Source of the DNA: Brachypodium distachyon
Taxonomy: Eukaryota > Streptophyta > Magnoliopsida > Poales > Poaceae
DNA length: 64,000 bases
Assembly: GCF_000005505.3 (NCBI RefSeq)
Contig: NC_016133.3
Location: 55,889,237-55,953,236, forward strand
Direction: 5' to 3'
Each line of letters opens with the position of its first letter. The stretch's first letter is position 1. Position numbers and translations under genes: made by a program. This document shows positions 42,302 through 55,727 of this stretch, in pieces. The notes under the pieces were generated by a model, which ran no database searches, was not told where the DNA came from, and saw only the letters and a list, made by a program, of their open reading frames with translations.

Positions 42302-45300
42302 GCAACACCACGCCTAGCTCGGTCCGGAGAACTTAGGAGAGTCGATTTATCAGAGCAGAAGCTGCGGAAACGGACGAATTTGATGAAGCTGCGAGTTGCC
42401 AAGTAGAAGGGCCGGTTCCGTACGTACTCTTCGTCTCAGCCGCCAGGTCAACACTGCATGAATCACTCCATCTTCCTTCCATGACATCCCTATCCTGTTC
42501 TCTTCGCCTTTGATGACAAAACTGCTGCAGTCTGCAGACACATGTGTGCGCGCGCTTCTCTCCAGATATCGTTACCAGATTGTCTGGTTCGAGCAGAATT
42601 GCCATCTGGTTAGTTTAATCGATTAGAATAGCTAGTGACAGTGTAAAAATGGTGTTTATTAGTACCATGTCACTGGTGCTGCAGCGTACTGTTGCCGGGT
42701 GAGTCCATGTCACTTGATTAGCTTAGCACAGTGGGCGAAAACGACGTGCTGCTGGTGATTTGGATGATAGCTCGGGTTTTTCCTTCCTTCACTTTGTTGG
42801 CTTGTGGTGTGCGTTGCGTGGCCTCCGTGATGCTAGTAATAAACTGGCCGCGCGCCATGGGTGATTTGGAGCTTGGACTACAGCGACGTTGACGAATGGC
42901 ATCGTGGACACGGAGAAGTTTCCATAGCCGAAAAGGCCCAGCAGCATTTCTTTATTTTATTTGTTCTCTACTTTTGGGCTGATCCAGTCCGAAACTTTTA
43001 GAGCGTGAGATCTTGGAAACATCCAGTATCCAGTTCGAAATTTTCAGCCCGTTTACCTCCTTTTGTTTTTGGCCCACTGGCCCAGCCAGCCAACTACCGT
43101 TTCACGTGGGCTTTTGCCGCAAAGTCTGGAATCCACTGTTGTGCTACAGGATGAGCCCCTAAAAGAAAAACAAAAATAAAGGTTGAGTGCGTAAGAAATT
43201 ATGTGATTGAATTTTTATTGCTTACCACCTTTGCCACGTGGTGAGTGTGTAAGAAATTATACGATGGTACAATGATAAAATGTAATAGCAAGTCCAGAAG
43301 AGCCCCTAAATTTGAGCCCCAAACCCTTATATGAGAAGTACTCATAAAAGATTTCACTCCTCAAATTTGCATGTCCATATTGGCCAAGAAGAGCCATCCA
43401 TCAATCCATGTGCAATGCTAAACGGGTCCAAAACACAGCAAAGGCATGCATCACACACATCTAGGTGATTGGCCGTCTCCGGAGCGACATGCGTGACTGG
43501 ACAGAGGTGAGGTGAACACTCCAAGACCGAGCAAAGGTAAACCAAATCGTTCGTTACAGGCTAGCGAAGACATGTGCACGTGGTCAGGCGCTAGAGCCTG
43601 CAGCCGTAGAGAAGAGCACGCACGCACGCACGCACCGGCAGCAGCTAGAGCTGTTAGAAAGAAAAAGCGTGGGGATGAATGGGGCCACGGCCGCTGCGGC
43701 TCGGTCGTTATTGGCTCGTTGAAATGCGCGAGGCTCGCTGGCGCTGGAGTCTGGACCGAGGCCCTACGTGGAGTACGTGCGGTGCGGGCGTCGGATGGAC
43801 ACGGAACATGGCGGAAAGCGCCGTTTCGGTCGATCCATGCGCACAGGCCCACTCGCTCGATCGGCAGTGGCTGGCACCACCCTCTGGCTGCTCCTGCTCT
43901 CTCCGCCCCTAGGCCTGCCCCATGCACCTTGTCCTGCTTCCTTTCCATTTTCCGATCTGGCCAAGCTAGCTGTTCACGCCGCGACCACAGCTCCAAACAT
44001 TTCCTCTTCTTCTTCTTCTTCTTCTTCGAGACGCCCGATCCCGCACCAACTCTCCGTATCACTTTGCTGCCATTTTCCTTTTTTTACTACTTCTCGGTTC
44101 TCGTGATCATTAAGAGCGTGTGTGACGCGCCACAAGCGCTCGTGTGCGCCTTGCGCCGCGTAGCAACGGGCTTCAAGCTAGCACGGCTGCCTGCGTGCAC
44201 GGGAGATCCTGCGTTGCGTTGCGTTGGTGCCGCGCGATTCCGACCCAGGCTGCCCCCGCCTGCTTGCTCGGGTCGCCTCGTCTCACCACTCACCTGCCCC
44301 CTTCTCTCCTCCACAGATCCACACAAACATCACGCAATTAAACATCGCTTATCACCTGCCGATCGGGCGTCCGTCTCAGCCGCTTGATTGAAAACGCCCA
44401 CGGAAAAAAATCACCCGTCCGATTCGGTCCCTCCCTCGCAGCCTGAATTCCCAAACACACGTACTCCACGCACGTATTTAGCCGATCACGCCTCCTTTTC
44501 TATCCGCCGCCCAGCTACACATTTCCGGTCGCCGTCAAAAAATGAATTTCCTTTCCTTTTCTTCCCGCGACAGGGCCGATAGCGACCGCCGGCGCAGATG
44601 CTTTGGATCGTGAGGCCAATCTCGATCCTCCAGAGTAGATTTTTCTTGTTTTTTCTCCCTTCCTTCCTTCCTCCCTCCCAAGCGATGCGGCGTGGAAAGA
44701 TTAGCACAAGTAGAGCAGCAAGCTCTGCCGTATGGTACAGATCGGCACGCAATTAGCTGACGCTGACTGCAACTTCAGGACGAGTGTCAATTAGGGGCCC
44801 GTCCTCTCTCTCTCTCTCTGGCTTTAGCAGCAGCGCCTGTAATCTTTTTTTTGCATGCAACGTCGCCGTCGAGGAGGAGGAGGAGGAGGAGGAAGGGGTG
44901 GATGGAATCTTGGCTATGCTTGTCTGGATGTTAGTGGGGGCTGCACAAGACAAAAGGTGCTCCCTTGTCCGCCCCTTGTCCAATCGGGTCCAAGGGAAAA
45001 TGCTCTTGTCCTGTGCTTGTTAAGCTTGAGTTGTATACTAATCTGGAGTAATTAATTAGCTAGTCCTGGTACGATTAGTTTATCAAATCGGTCACATGAC
45101 AACAGATGCGTTTAATTAGGCGTGCGCACTTTTGTTGTCATAAGGGGAGAACAATTAATTAACCGATCATGTGTTTATGTGGCATGATCCTGATTAAGTA
45201 CATTCAGGTTAAGGTGACATGTTATTTTTGGGAAAAATCTTGGTGGAAGAAGGGTGGCGAAACCGTGAAAGCGATGCATCACCTTTGGAATAGTGAAAAG

Positions 45301-45590
45301 CTAGCTGTATGTGAGAGCGATGGCGGGAAGAGGCTGCACAACATATTTTTTTTGCCTTCAGTGGATGAGACTGGACTGAAAAGGTTTCTTTTTTACAAGC
45401 ACATTTATGCGATGTATTGATCGACACACTGTTCAGCAAACTTTTGATCTTGTTGTCCCCCCACAAACGACTTCGCCAATTAATATCCAAAGAAAAGAAT
45501 GGTTATCGTCGAAGCAGATTTAGTACGGCTGATTTAAGTTTTGTGCACAATAATAACCAAAAAAACGAATGGTTTGAAAAGCTTTCAATA
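42302..45590. other. Gene-free 3.3 kb with microsatellites
   Basis: No recognisable gene. It contains (GCAC)n at about 43614-43636, (TTC)n at 44005-44027, (TC)n at 44803-44819 and (GAG)n at 44871-44892. A 291-codon plus-strand frame (43512-44387) is compositionally odd and crosses the TTC repeat; it is not called. Confidence 0.5.
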
Positions 45591-45595
45591 TAGTA

Positions 45596-45772
45596 CTCAC
45601 TGCATTGCAAAATGTAGGGTGTATTTTGACTGTCTGATTTTCAAGAGAATACTTTGGACACGAATCCAATAAAATCAAGATTATACGACATAACTCGTGT
45701 TATTAAATTGTCAGTTCAACTATGGATTTGGACAGCTGAAATACTATGTCATACATTTTGCGAGAGAGGGAG
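45596..45772. mobile_element. Stowaway-like MITE
   Basis: 177-bp element flanked by TA (45594-45595 and 45773-45774). Its ends are CTCACTGCATTGCAAAATGT and the inverted ACATTTTGCGAGAGAGGGAG. The interior is AT-rich and non-coding. Confidence 0.7.
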
Positions 45773-46965
45773 TATGATAGTGAATTTTAATCTCCATATG
45801 GAGCATCCTCTAATTATTTTCCCATCAAATTAAACACAAATTCAAAGAATTTTGAGCATCAAACACCCCTCTTGAAACATATCGGCATGGCCAATTTGCT
45901 CTGTTTGCCTCAACTGAGGCTAGCAATCAACATATACATTTTTCATGTAACAAATGTGAAAGAAAATGCACCTTTTCTTTTGGGGTCCGGTTGGTGCCTA
46001 GCTAGCTAGAAAGACTATGAAAATAAAGTCGGATGGGAATAATCTAGTTATTTGAGTGTCTTTTTCTCCTTGTCGAAGTGAGTCTTTGTTTCTCCTTCTT
46101 CGAGAGTTAACATTCGAACATTGGCGACGGGAAGGAGTAGCAGTAGAGTAAGGTGAGAGGGGAGAGAGGGAGGGAGGGCGAAGAGGAGTAGAAGACAAGG
46201 GTTGTAGGGCGAGAAAGTGAAGGAGGATCTTATGACATCGCAAGGAAGATGAAGATATGTAGCGACACGTAGAGGTAGTAGGCTCGTGGGGGGAGAAGAT
46301 AAATTGGTAGAGATGGGGTGGACAAAGTAAAACCGTTGTGTTTTCCGAGTGTCAAAGTTAAATTACACATCTAATCTTTAATTTTGGTTACTAGTGCGAA
46401 GCGCCATTATGTTTCACTGGTACAGAGCCCCTGTTTTTTTTCCCACTCTATTTAACAAATCAACAATTTCTTGTAGTGTGCGATTACAGCAGAACACTGA
46501 ATACAACAAACCTCGGTGACATGGCATAGGATAAGCACGCATATACAGATAATATTGAACCAGTTCTTCCTGGATTTGATCTTGACATAACACAGAGGAC
46601 GAGACGCATGGTGATTAACTGACGGCGGCTAATTGAACTTCTCGTTCGACATGACAACCGTGTGCCATAAAAAGGTTTGCTAGCTTGTCTCCGTGCACTT
46701 ATTCTCGTACACCACGACAGATAATTTTACTACCACCGATAGATCGATATTACCCTAATTAACCCCGTAGTACAATGCACATGCATACAATAAAGATACA
46801 ACACTTAATCTTCGCAGCGATCGACCCCAATTGTCACAAGGAGAGAAAACAAAAGCCACGACCGACTTGTTTCTTCTTTTTTTTACTGATCATACGCGCG
46901 CGAGAGACCGTTTTCGATTTTACGCGCGAGAGTAACGGCGAGAACGTTCGATTCGAGGGGGGGAT
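45773..46965. other. Intergenic DNA and HD-Zip 3' flank
   Basis: No gene recognised. A purine-rich stretch lies at 46130-46220. The part next to 46966 is presumably the HD-Zip 3' UTR. Confidence 0.4.
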
Positions 46966-48261
46966 CTAGCTAGTTGACCAGTTCCACATCCACCAGCTGA
47001 TCTGGCCGCCGTCCTCCTCCTCGTCCTCCGCATGGTGGTGCCCATGGCCGGCGCCGAAGAGGACGCCTGCGTCGTCGTCGGGCAAGTAGCTGCACCCCTC
47101 GTCGCTGCCCGCGCCGTCGTCCTCCTCGGACTGGATCCCACCGGCGCCGCCCATGACGCAGTCGTGGTGGTACTCGTCGGCGGCGCCGCCCGGGGGGAAG
47201 TAGGAGTAGGACTCGACGCTGCTGTCGACCACGGCGAGCAGCGCGTCCGCGTCCAGCACCGCGCTCCCGGCGCCGCTGCCCGTGCTGAGCCGGTCCTCCG
47301 CCTTCACCTGCTGCAGCAGCAGCGCCTCGTCGAACGCCTCCGCCGCGGCCATCTGCTCCTCTGCGTCAACGGACGCCTTGGCCTGGTCCTCCGGAGGCTG
47401 CAGCTGCTCCGAGGCGTCCATGGCCGCGCCGCCTGCCGGTCCCGGCGCCTCCTTCTCTTGCATCTTCTCGGTCAACGTTACCACCTGACCGGCACACAAC
47501 ACAATTAAAACCCAGACATGGAACACCAACAACGAACGAGCTGAGGAAATTGATCGAAATTAGAGTAGTACCTGGGAGCGGAGGCGGTGGTTGTCCTGGA
47601 GGAGGGCGTCGTGGTCGGCGCGGAGGGCGTCGAAGGAGGCCTTGAGGCGGTCGAAGTCGCGCTCCAGCGTCTTGGTCTTCCAGCGGGCGCGCCGGTTCTG
47701 GAACCACACGGCCACCTGCCGCGGCTGCAGCCCCAGCTTGCGCGCCAGCTCCGTCTTCCGCTCCGGCTCCAGCTTGTTCTCCTCCTCGAAGCTCTTCTCC
47801 AGCAGATGCACCTATCAATCGAGTCAAATCATTAGAACAGAGTATCATGCATGTTCTACTGGCTAGTTAATCTAGGTGCGTAGTCTAGTTATGAATTACC
47901 TGCTCCGGAGTGAGGCGGCGCTTCTTCTCCGGGAGCTGCTCGTCGTAGTACTCCTCCTCCAGCAGGTCGTCGGGCGAGGTGAAGAAGGGCCGCTTTACGC
48001 CGCGCCCTTCTTCCATGCCCAGCACCGGTCTCCCACCTTCATCATCACTCCCACATGGCAACCCCAATCAGTACAGAAATCACACGCAAAATTGCCAAAA
48101 TCAACAGAGGGGTCAGATCAGATGAGAATGATACCTCGATGATGGAACATGGCGGCTGCTGCTGCGCCCCCGGCGCCGATGCCGCCCGCGCCACAGTCCA
48201 AGAAGAGCATCTGCCCGGCGCCGGAGCCCGACGTGTTGAAGATGAGCCGGCCGGGCTCCAT
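46966..48261 (-). CDS. HOX16: HD-Zip class I homeobox transcription factor, Hox16-like
   Basis: Four exons (minus strand): 48261-48135, 48036-47900, 47811-47572, 47484-46966, joining to 340 aa. The start [17 protein letters not shown] and the block [15 protein letters not shown] resemble rice Hox16. The homeodomain spans about residues 80-140, with [20 protein letters not shown] and the recognition helix [13 protein letters not shown] leucine zipper follows directly ([20 protein letters not shown], then [15 protein letters not shown]), the arrangement that defines HD-Zip proteins. Class I members bind CAATNATTG as dimers and often act in stress, growth or leaf development. The C-terminus is acidic and ends WWMWNWSTS, four residues past the WWMWN end I recall for rice. 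The exon 2 acceptor (48037-48038) has a poor pyrimidine tract and is the least certain border. Confidence 0.92.
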
Positions 48262-48800
48262 GCGAACCAAAGCTTCAAGATCGAGCTAGCTCGTGTGTCG
48301 TCTGGCGAAACGAAAGAGAATATGTACAGCTGCTGCGGCGGCCGAGGGGATCTTATAAGAAGCAGGAGGAGGAGGCGATCATGGCGGCCATCTTGTGGCG
48401 GAAGAAGCTGGTGCTCCACAGAAGCCTCGTCGAGATCTTCATCGGAGACAGCGAAAGCCCCATCATGCACGCCCCAGTCCCCGAGGCCCCGAGAGATCTC
48501 CTCGGCCCTGCGGGGAGGAGACCACTCGTGTACGGACGCACGTGTCTCGCCGGAGAAGAGCTTAGCTAGCGCGTATCGGAGCGGGACAATTCAACGGGGC
48601 CGGAGAAGATGGGTGTGGTGGATGGCCGGGCTCGAAGAAGAAAGAAAGAAAAGAAAACCTTTTCTTGATTTCTTAATGCGTTTGATCACGACGAGGGGTT
48701 TGTTTTTTACTATTCGTGCTGTGATATAATTTTTTTTTTCTTGTGGAGGACACTGATCGGCTAAAGTTTGAAGAAATGGAGAGGGGCCTTCTTATAGGAG
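48262..48800 (-). promoter_or_regulatory. HD-Zip leader and promoter with two TATA-like sites
   Basis: On the minus strand CTATAAGAAGG at about 48788-48798 is a good TATA box, implying a leader of about 500 nt. TCTTATAAGA at 48351-48360, about 95 bp before the ATG, is a weaker alternative. If the upstream site is used, the leader holds a 62-codon uORF (48541-48353) ending before the start codon. Confidence 0.4.
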
Positions 48801-51800
48801 CCGGGACGGCATGGATTGACGGGTTTGCCCCTCTGGGTGCTAGCGGTGGGTGGGAAGGAAGGAGCCATGGATGGAAACGACGGAGATGGATCTGGACGCC
48901 GGGGGTATCTGATGTGATCCGTTCTGATCGCTTGCGCTCAAAGGTGAAAACTGTACTGGCCTGGTTAATCGTAAAGGTGCGGAGATGACTCCCTCCGGTG
49001 TAAAGATCTTCTGCGAAGAAAACTCTGTTTTCATTTCTGTGGAGGCTCTTCGTCGGCGCGCCACCATCATCAAACGGCTGACAGTTTTTTGTGTGTGTGG
49101 AACTATTTGTTGTTTATGTTTGCTGCAGCATAGGCACGCAATCAACGGCTTGAAATGAATCGAGTCGGGAGATTACCTGTCATACGTCCGTAGGTTATTT
49201 TTTCCGATACTTATATTAGGAGACAAAATACTATCTACTTCTATGTCACCACATAAATGGGTAGTTATAACTAGTAACTTGACGTTCGCAATTATTTTAT
49301 AACTTGACGTTCACATAAGAGTTGAGCTTCTTGCATCTATTTACCATAAGATTACATTACCTAAACGGTTTTGTTAGGTCTCAGCTGCATGAGAAATAAG
49401 AATTTTTATGAGTCGACCACCGCCCGCTCAAGTTTGAAATTCACACATATGTATTTGTGTTTTTGTTCATGTGTTTTTGATAGAGATGGATGGTTAGTAT
49501 CATTGATTAAGATTGTGCCGCAGCTGAATCCTTAACTAAATTAAGAACTATTGGCGCACAATAGTAACCGGAGAGTACATTGACATCGTTTCTCAGTTCT
49601 CATAGAGAAATCAGGAAATAAATATTACCTGTGAGAAAAAAAGATAAATGTCAGAAAATAATTCAAGGCGAGTGGCAATTTTCGGTAGAAGTGAAGCAGC
49701 CAAGCCAGATGAGAGGAATCCGCACCCGATCCAAGGGGAGCGGCAGGTGTCCGATAGCCAATTGGTGATTAGTCCATGCCATCGTGTCGGGTAACTGACA
49801 GGGAATCCGTCTCGATCGTGCAGCGGATGGATGGACTCCGCGAGCGTCGGGCGCGTTCCGAGCGCCGCCCAAAATGACCATTTCGCCCAACCACAAGCAA
49901 CCCGTTTTCTTCTCCCATGTGTGCCCAAGCTGTGTTCCTGTACTAGCAGGACACCGGAGGGGAGGGGATTGGTCCATGTGGACGTGGTAGGAGACCACAT
50001 TTTATTTTGCCCCGAGATTCCCTTCCCGTCCCATCAGTTCCAGCGCAACCCCATGCGTGTTTCCTGGCTTCCAGCGATGTTTGCATGTCAAAATTCCATG
50101 TGAAAATCTGGTCGTGTAGCTTCCGTATAGTTGTTCCGTGTATTTCCTGATCCATTTCGTTTTATTTACCAGACATTTCACATGTACAAAAATACGGCTG
50201 TGGCATGTAGACCTCTCCATCAGAGTGAGTTTTTTTAAAGATGCCAAGCAGAAGACTCGAGGCTAGTTGTCGATGACGTTGAACCGTTCAAAGGACAGAC
50301 CGGTCCTAATCCTGGTGTATAGAGTGGGCCGCACCACAAGGCGAGGCCTGCCAAAGTCTAGAGTTGGCTAAGAAGGTGATGCAATTTAATTCGTGAAATG
50401 ACGCACGTTAATCATGCATGTAAAAGTATTTACTCCTAGCAGCACTATAGACATTAGACAGTTCTATAGCCTCCTTGCTTGTATTATTCTTGTGTACATG
50501 CATGAAAATTGCATGCAGAAAAAACACAAATGATTGATTCAAAGTCTGTCGGTTCCATGTATCAGACTAAGGTTTCGATGGAATGCCGAGTGAAATACGT
50601 GCCTGCTCCCACCTAACCGTGATGTTCGACGTCTCCATACTTTGACAGTTTACATCGTATTCTTTATGTCGTTTGCCTAAACTGCTGGACAGTTTTGCTA
50701 GCTATACGTGTTGCGTGGCCTTTTGTCCAAATCAGTTTCCTGGAGGATCTGGATGTAGCTACTGTCCGATGATGATTTACCGAATGGATAAAAAAATTGT
50801 GCTACCGAGACATTCGATACGAGCTCCGGAGCGAGTCTAATAAGAAATCGTTCCAGGGCACATCTCTCTCGACTGGAAAAAAGAACAGGAGGTGGCCAAT
50901 TCGCCCCTTCCAAAGCGGCACACATTGTCACGTTCCCCGCTTTTTTTGCTTGCGTGTTAAAACCGGTATACGAGCTCAACAAGAAAGAAGAGTACAAAGA
51001 AGAAGAAAAAAAGGACCTGGGGCCCCACGATGCTTCGGCAGGAGAGAGCGATCCCGCCGGCGCACGTGTGGCTGCGTAATAACGGCACGAAGTAAGCGGA
51101 AGCAGAGGAGGGGGGAAAGGGTATCTGCGTAAAAATCCGGGCAGCGAAGAAAGATGCCGGGCCGACCCGACGTGGGCGTGTGAGTCACCTGTCAGGGGCG
51201 GCTTGTCTTACGTGCACCACGTACCGCCCCCGGCCCAGGGGCCCGCCACCGATCGCGGCCCGCACCGCACATGGTCCGCCGCGCCCACCTGATCTTCTGC
51301 GCCTTGCTTATATGTCTGCCGGTTAAAATTTTCACTCTCCTTGTTCAAGCGATAGATCGCACTTCCACTCCACGGGGTAGCCCACCTTTGTAGCAGTCGA
51401 GGAACGACGATGCTCTGTTTCTCTCTCGGCGGAACAGATACACCACCGAGAGAAACCGTAGCACGTATAGTGGCGTGCACGCGTATGCAGGACAGTGGCC
51501 AGTAGCCCCTGGGATCGAATCAGAGATAAAGGCTAATCTCGCATCAGAAACCGTTTCCATGTTCCGGATTTTGTCACGCATCATCGGCGATAGGAGGCGG
51601 CGAGGCAGAGAAAGAAAGAAAGAAAGGGTGAGCGCCGACGACTCCGTGTGGCCAGCGCGGGAAGCAGATGAGGCTGCTGGGGCCCCGAGGAAGGGTGATG
51701 ATGTGAAATAGAATAAGGTTTTGCTTTCGTTTCTTTTCCTCTCTTAACGCTCGCTCTTCTGCCCTCTCCGCAGTGGACCAAGCCAAGCCAGGGAGGAAAG

Positions 51801-54800
51801 GCGAGCGAGACGGGGAGAAAGATGAGAAAGGAGCACAAGAGAAAGTACGCGCCTTGGCGTCTCTCCATACGTGTTCAACGCCCCCTTTTCGTTACATCCC
51901 ATCCCACCCCACCGAGAAGAAAAGGCAGAGGGATTTTGCTTCTCGTGAATAAAATTCCAAGGATCATTCGGCCTCGGGTCGATCCATCACGGCGTCACAG
52001 CGTGTTTGATATTTAGCGAGGTGATCAAACGTGTTGATGCTGCTTCATGTGGTTCCTACCTATGTTTTCAGAAAGAATGAGAGGAAGAAACGCATGCACG
52101 CGACTGGAATCAAGGGATATGATGGGTACCGCGCTAGGCTTTCAAGTGCACTTTGGACTTGCGTCGGACTATACTGGTAGTCGACATGAGTACTAATTGT
52201 GCATGTTTTACGTTTGTCCAGTAGAATTACTAACCATATTGAACTTTCTTTTTTGTTCTGGTGATCCAGTGGGCAACATGCAACAACGACGATACTACTG
52301 AAAAATCAGATACCTATCCGAGGTATCCGACCAACTTTTATCTCGACACCATGTACTACTCCAGATGTAACTCTTTTTTTTCCCTCTTCTCTTATTTGGT
52401 TCGCCCGCCCCACCCAAAAAGTACTTAGCACTAGCATGCCCTCGATTAGCAAATTTTACTTGGGGGACATTAGACAAAAATGGGACATAGCCACATAGGT
52501 ATGAAAGAACGCTTACTATTTGAGAATCAGGCATTTTAATTTTAGACGAAAAAAAATATTATTATTCTGGCTACAATAGATTTGAACATAACGTGGTCCG
52601 GCTGGAGACCATCGGTTAACATATCCGTTCAATGAAATAGTGCCGAAGATTCTTGACTCTATCTGCCCCTATATGCACTGAATGCTTGCTTTCAGGGAAT
52701 TAAACTAAAACACACATCAGAGGAAATTATTTATCTATTGAGTAAGTTTAATTTGATTACTTTTGTGCTCTATGTTTATTGACTACAAGTCAACACAATA
52801 GGAGTACTAGATACTTAATAATTTGGCCTCTCTGGAAAATTTCCACTTCGAATACAAAATACTCTGATAGAACCTCTCTAATAGAGTAATTTTTTTTCCG
52901 AATTGGAATATTGCTATGTTAGTAGAAGAGAATACAAGGGCCGGTGGAAATAGATTAATCGGCTTACTACACCACAAGTTCGTGGTTCTCCTCACCAGCA
53001 GACCACACACACGCTAAAAAAAAGCCTTATCGATTATCCACATCACCACCTGGCATGTGTGGTAAGTCATCTTAGAATCCAATCAATATATTATCCACAT
53101 CAAAAGTCCAACCAAGCATGTTGCGCCATCTAGGTTTTTTTTTTTCAAACTACACCGCACAAATTAATAAACAAACGTATTTTTTTTTGAGGAAACTAAC
53201 GTATATATAACACCAGACCACTCATGGACTTTAGCTAATCGGCAACAAACGCGTGTTAATTTCTTCGTTTACACGGGGCAAAACTAATCATCATAGCAAC
53301 TGCAACATCGATCGCGATAGCTATAGCATCCAAGTTAATTCAAAGGATCCAATGATGATGCGCCCGGGCCGGGGTTCGTGTCAATCGGGGATATACCAAT
53401 CAACGTTTGATTACGGAGCCAGCCAAAACTTGGAAAGTGAAAGGACTCGCATTGTGGACTACACAATTAAACCCGTTCCTGTCTTGGACAAGTGGCACGC
53501 ACGGCGACCAGCCAGATAATATGATCAAGGTGCAATGCATCGTCGGTTTATGCAGTATGTATACTCGAGTGCGCTTTTCATATACGCAAACGACCGCGTA
53601 AGCGGCCTGGGGAATCTGTTAGTTAATCTAACCTTCTTATCAGCGCTAACCTAGGCTGATTAATCAGTGTACTGGGTGACAGCGCCGGCGAGTGAAAGCA
53701 ACTACTCGGCGGATGAATCTAGTCTAGGATAAACTCCAATGCCGCTGCTATTAGGGGTGTTACCAATCGTGTACATGAGCTGATATTCGTGGATTAGCGG
53801 CGTCGATCTGGCTGGGTGGCCGGCCATTCGATCGTGCATGCAAGGGTAGCATTTTCCTGGGCGGCGATGGGAACCGGCCAATTAGCCGCGCGCAACAACG
53901 CCAACGGCTCTTGATCTGGGCCGAAGGGCCACGGAAAGGGCAAGGTCAACCAATGAACCAATTGTATCAAAATCAGCTCAAAGCTATAGCCTAGCTTGCA
54001 GTCACCAGCAGCGGTTGTGTTTCGGATATCTCTCTGCCTGTGCCTGCGCCCTCGAGCACTTCCCACAGCGCCGGGCACTACCGACCCCCCCTAGTAGTGG
54101 TGGGTGTGGCTGGGCACCGTGGCACTGTGGATCATCTCGATCTCACATGTATCCATTGCCTGGGGCCAGCCAGCTCGACCTGCCGGCCGGTTCCGTTCCC
54201 CCGGCCTCTTTTCTAAATTGCTCCTCACATGCAGTGATATCATCGATCTAGAACAAAATGTAGTGTGAGATGATCGATCTCAGATTCTCAATCTCAAGGC
54301 ATATATGCATCTATCTCTTTCTTAATGCTACACGGTTGGTTTTACTTGTCTAGCTGGTCGATCGAGAGATAGATGCAGTCGCACATGCATATGCTGGGAC
54401 GGGGAATCCAGACCGGATTTTTTCCCCTGACACCCAATTAATACATGACGCTTATGTACGTATGTAGTCGACTTCAGTATTTGTGTTTGTATGTGTGAAC
54501 GGCTCGACGCTACGCGTCAACGTATACAGATAGGTACTGGCACCAGACACCAGGGAGCGTCGCTGATTCTTCTTGCTCCCTCCCTCTCTCTCGTAGTTTC
54601 GTTGTCTTGTCTGTCTCGAGAGTCTTCTCCAGATGCTGTTTCTCCGCTGTACTCCACGGGATGATGCTCCGGTCCACAATCAAATCTTTGCCTAGTCGGT
54701 TAATCCCGCTTGTGATTTTACAGTTTTGCTGATCTTTTTGCGCCTGGAAAAGGAAAACTCAATCAGAAGCAGCAGAATCGATCTGGCGAAACAGAGCATG

Positions 54801-55700
54801 GGCGATCGTGCCCGAGCACACCGCCCATTTCAGAGTCATTTCACGAAAGGGAGGAAAGAAAAACCGGAGAAAGCAGGAGGGAGCAAAAGGCGCCGGCGTA
54901 GTGCACGGCGCACCAGCGGGACGGGGCAGAAAAAGAAAGCAAAATCAGTTGAGTCCATGTCGAGATTAAGCGAAGAGCACCAGGCCAGTCGCTGCCTTGC
55001 CATGCCACCGCCGATATCCATCCCCTAGCCCGATTAAACGGGTTTTAGCCACAAGCAGGCAGCACCAACTGGCCGGTTGCGCAGCAACGATTGATTCAAC
55101 ACAAAATGTTGCTTCTGTCGAGAGGAGGCGCGCGGCTTGTCTGCATTGTGGTTGCTAGGACCAGCCGCTGACCTGCTGTTATGTACGATCTCAATCAAAT
55201 TTAACCAGTACACGTTGGATGAGATTGTGTAGAAGATAAGTGTTGGTACTAATTAAGTGGTCGTCTTTTACTCGAAAACTTTAAAGAAACTAACTTCAAA
55301 ACAGACGCCCAAGTCCCAACCAACTGAAACCCGAGTGGCCGGCCGGGCCGGCCATCTCATCCCCCCTGTTTACTTTGCTGACAGTGATCAGTCAAAACCA
55401 ACAGGCCGGAAAAAGAAAGCAACAGAAGAACAAACTTATCCCCGATCCTCCTGTTCAGATTAAAAAGGGAGTACACATACAGGATAAATTTTTCTAGTAT
55501 CTGCTTAGCTGTGAAGCAACAGTGACGGCTTTTGCATCAAAGCGGGTGTCGATCGTGCAAGTGCAACTGTGCATGTTGCGTTTTCGCATCGCATGCTCCG
55601 GTGGTGCGGATCTCTTTGGGTGGAGTGGAGAGTCAAGGTGGACTCTGAAGAAGAAGCTTCAAAAGGAGGTGCAATGGCGATGGCACTGATGGGACAAGCC
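48801..55700. other. Gene-free 7 kb
   Basis: I searched both strands and found no recognisable protein, tRNA or repeat family. Open frames are under 130 codons, overlap on both strands, and have no domains. Composition alternates between AT-rich and moderately GC-rich, with short purine runs at 51600-51620. Confidence 0.45.
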
Positions 55701-55719
55701 AAAGCCAAAGCATAACTCG

Positions 55720-55727
55720 TATAAATA
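55720..55727 (+). promoter_or_regulatory. Orphan TATA box
   Basis: TATAAATA within a good context (CGTATAAATACTC), followed by a pyrimidine-rich stretch about 25 bp on. The next coding gene (CAS at 56740) is 1 kb away and no ORF of size follows, so this may be fortuitous or serve a non-coding transcript. Confidence 0.25.

Noticed and set aside
43512..44387. 291-codon plus-strand open frame
   Set aside because: GC-rich composition artefact that crosses a TTC microsatellite (poly-F); no domain, and opposite-strand frames of similar quality overlap it.
48801..55700. Search for tRNA, miRNA precursors or missed exons
   Set aside because: No tRNA B-box with matching A-box and no known miRNA mature sequence recognised by eye. 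A covariance-model scan could still find something.
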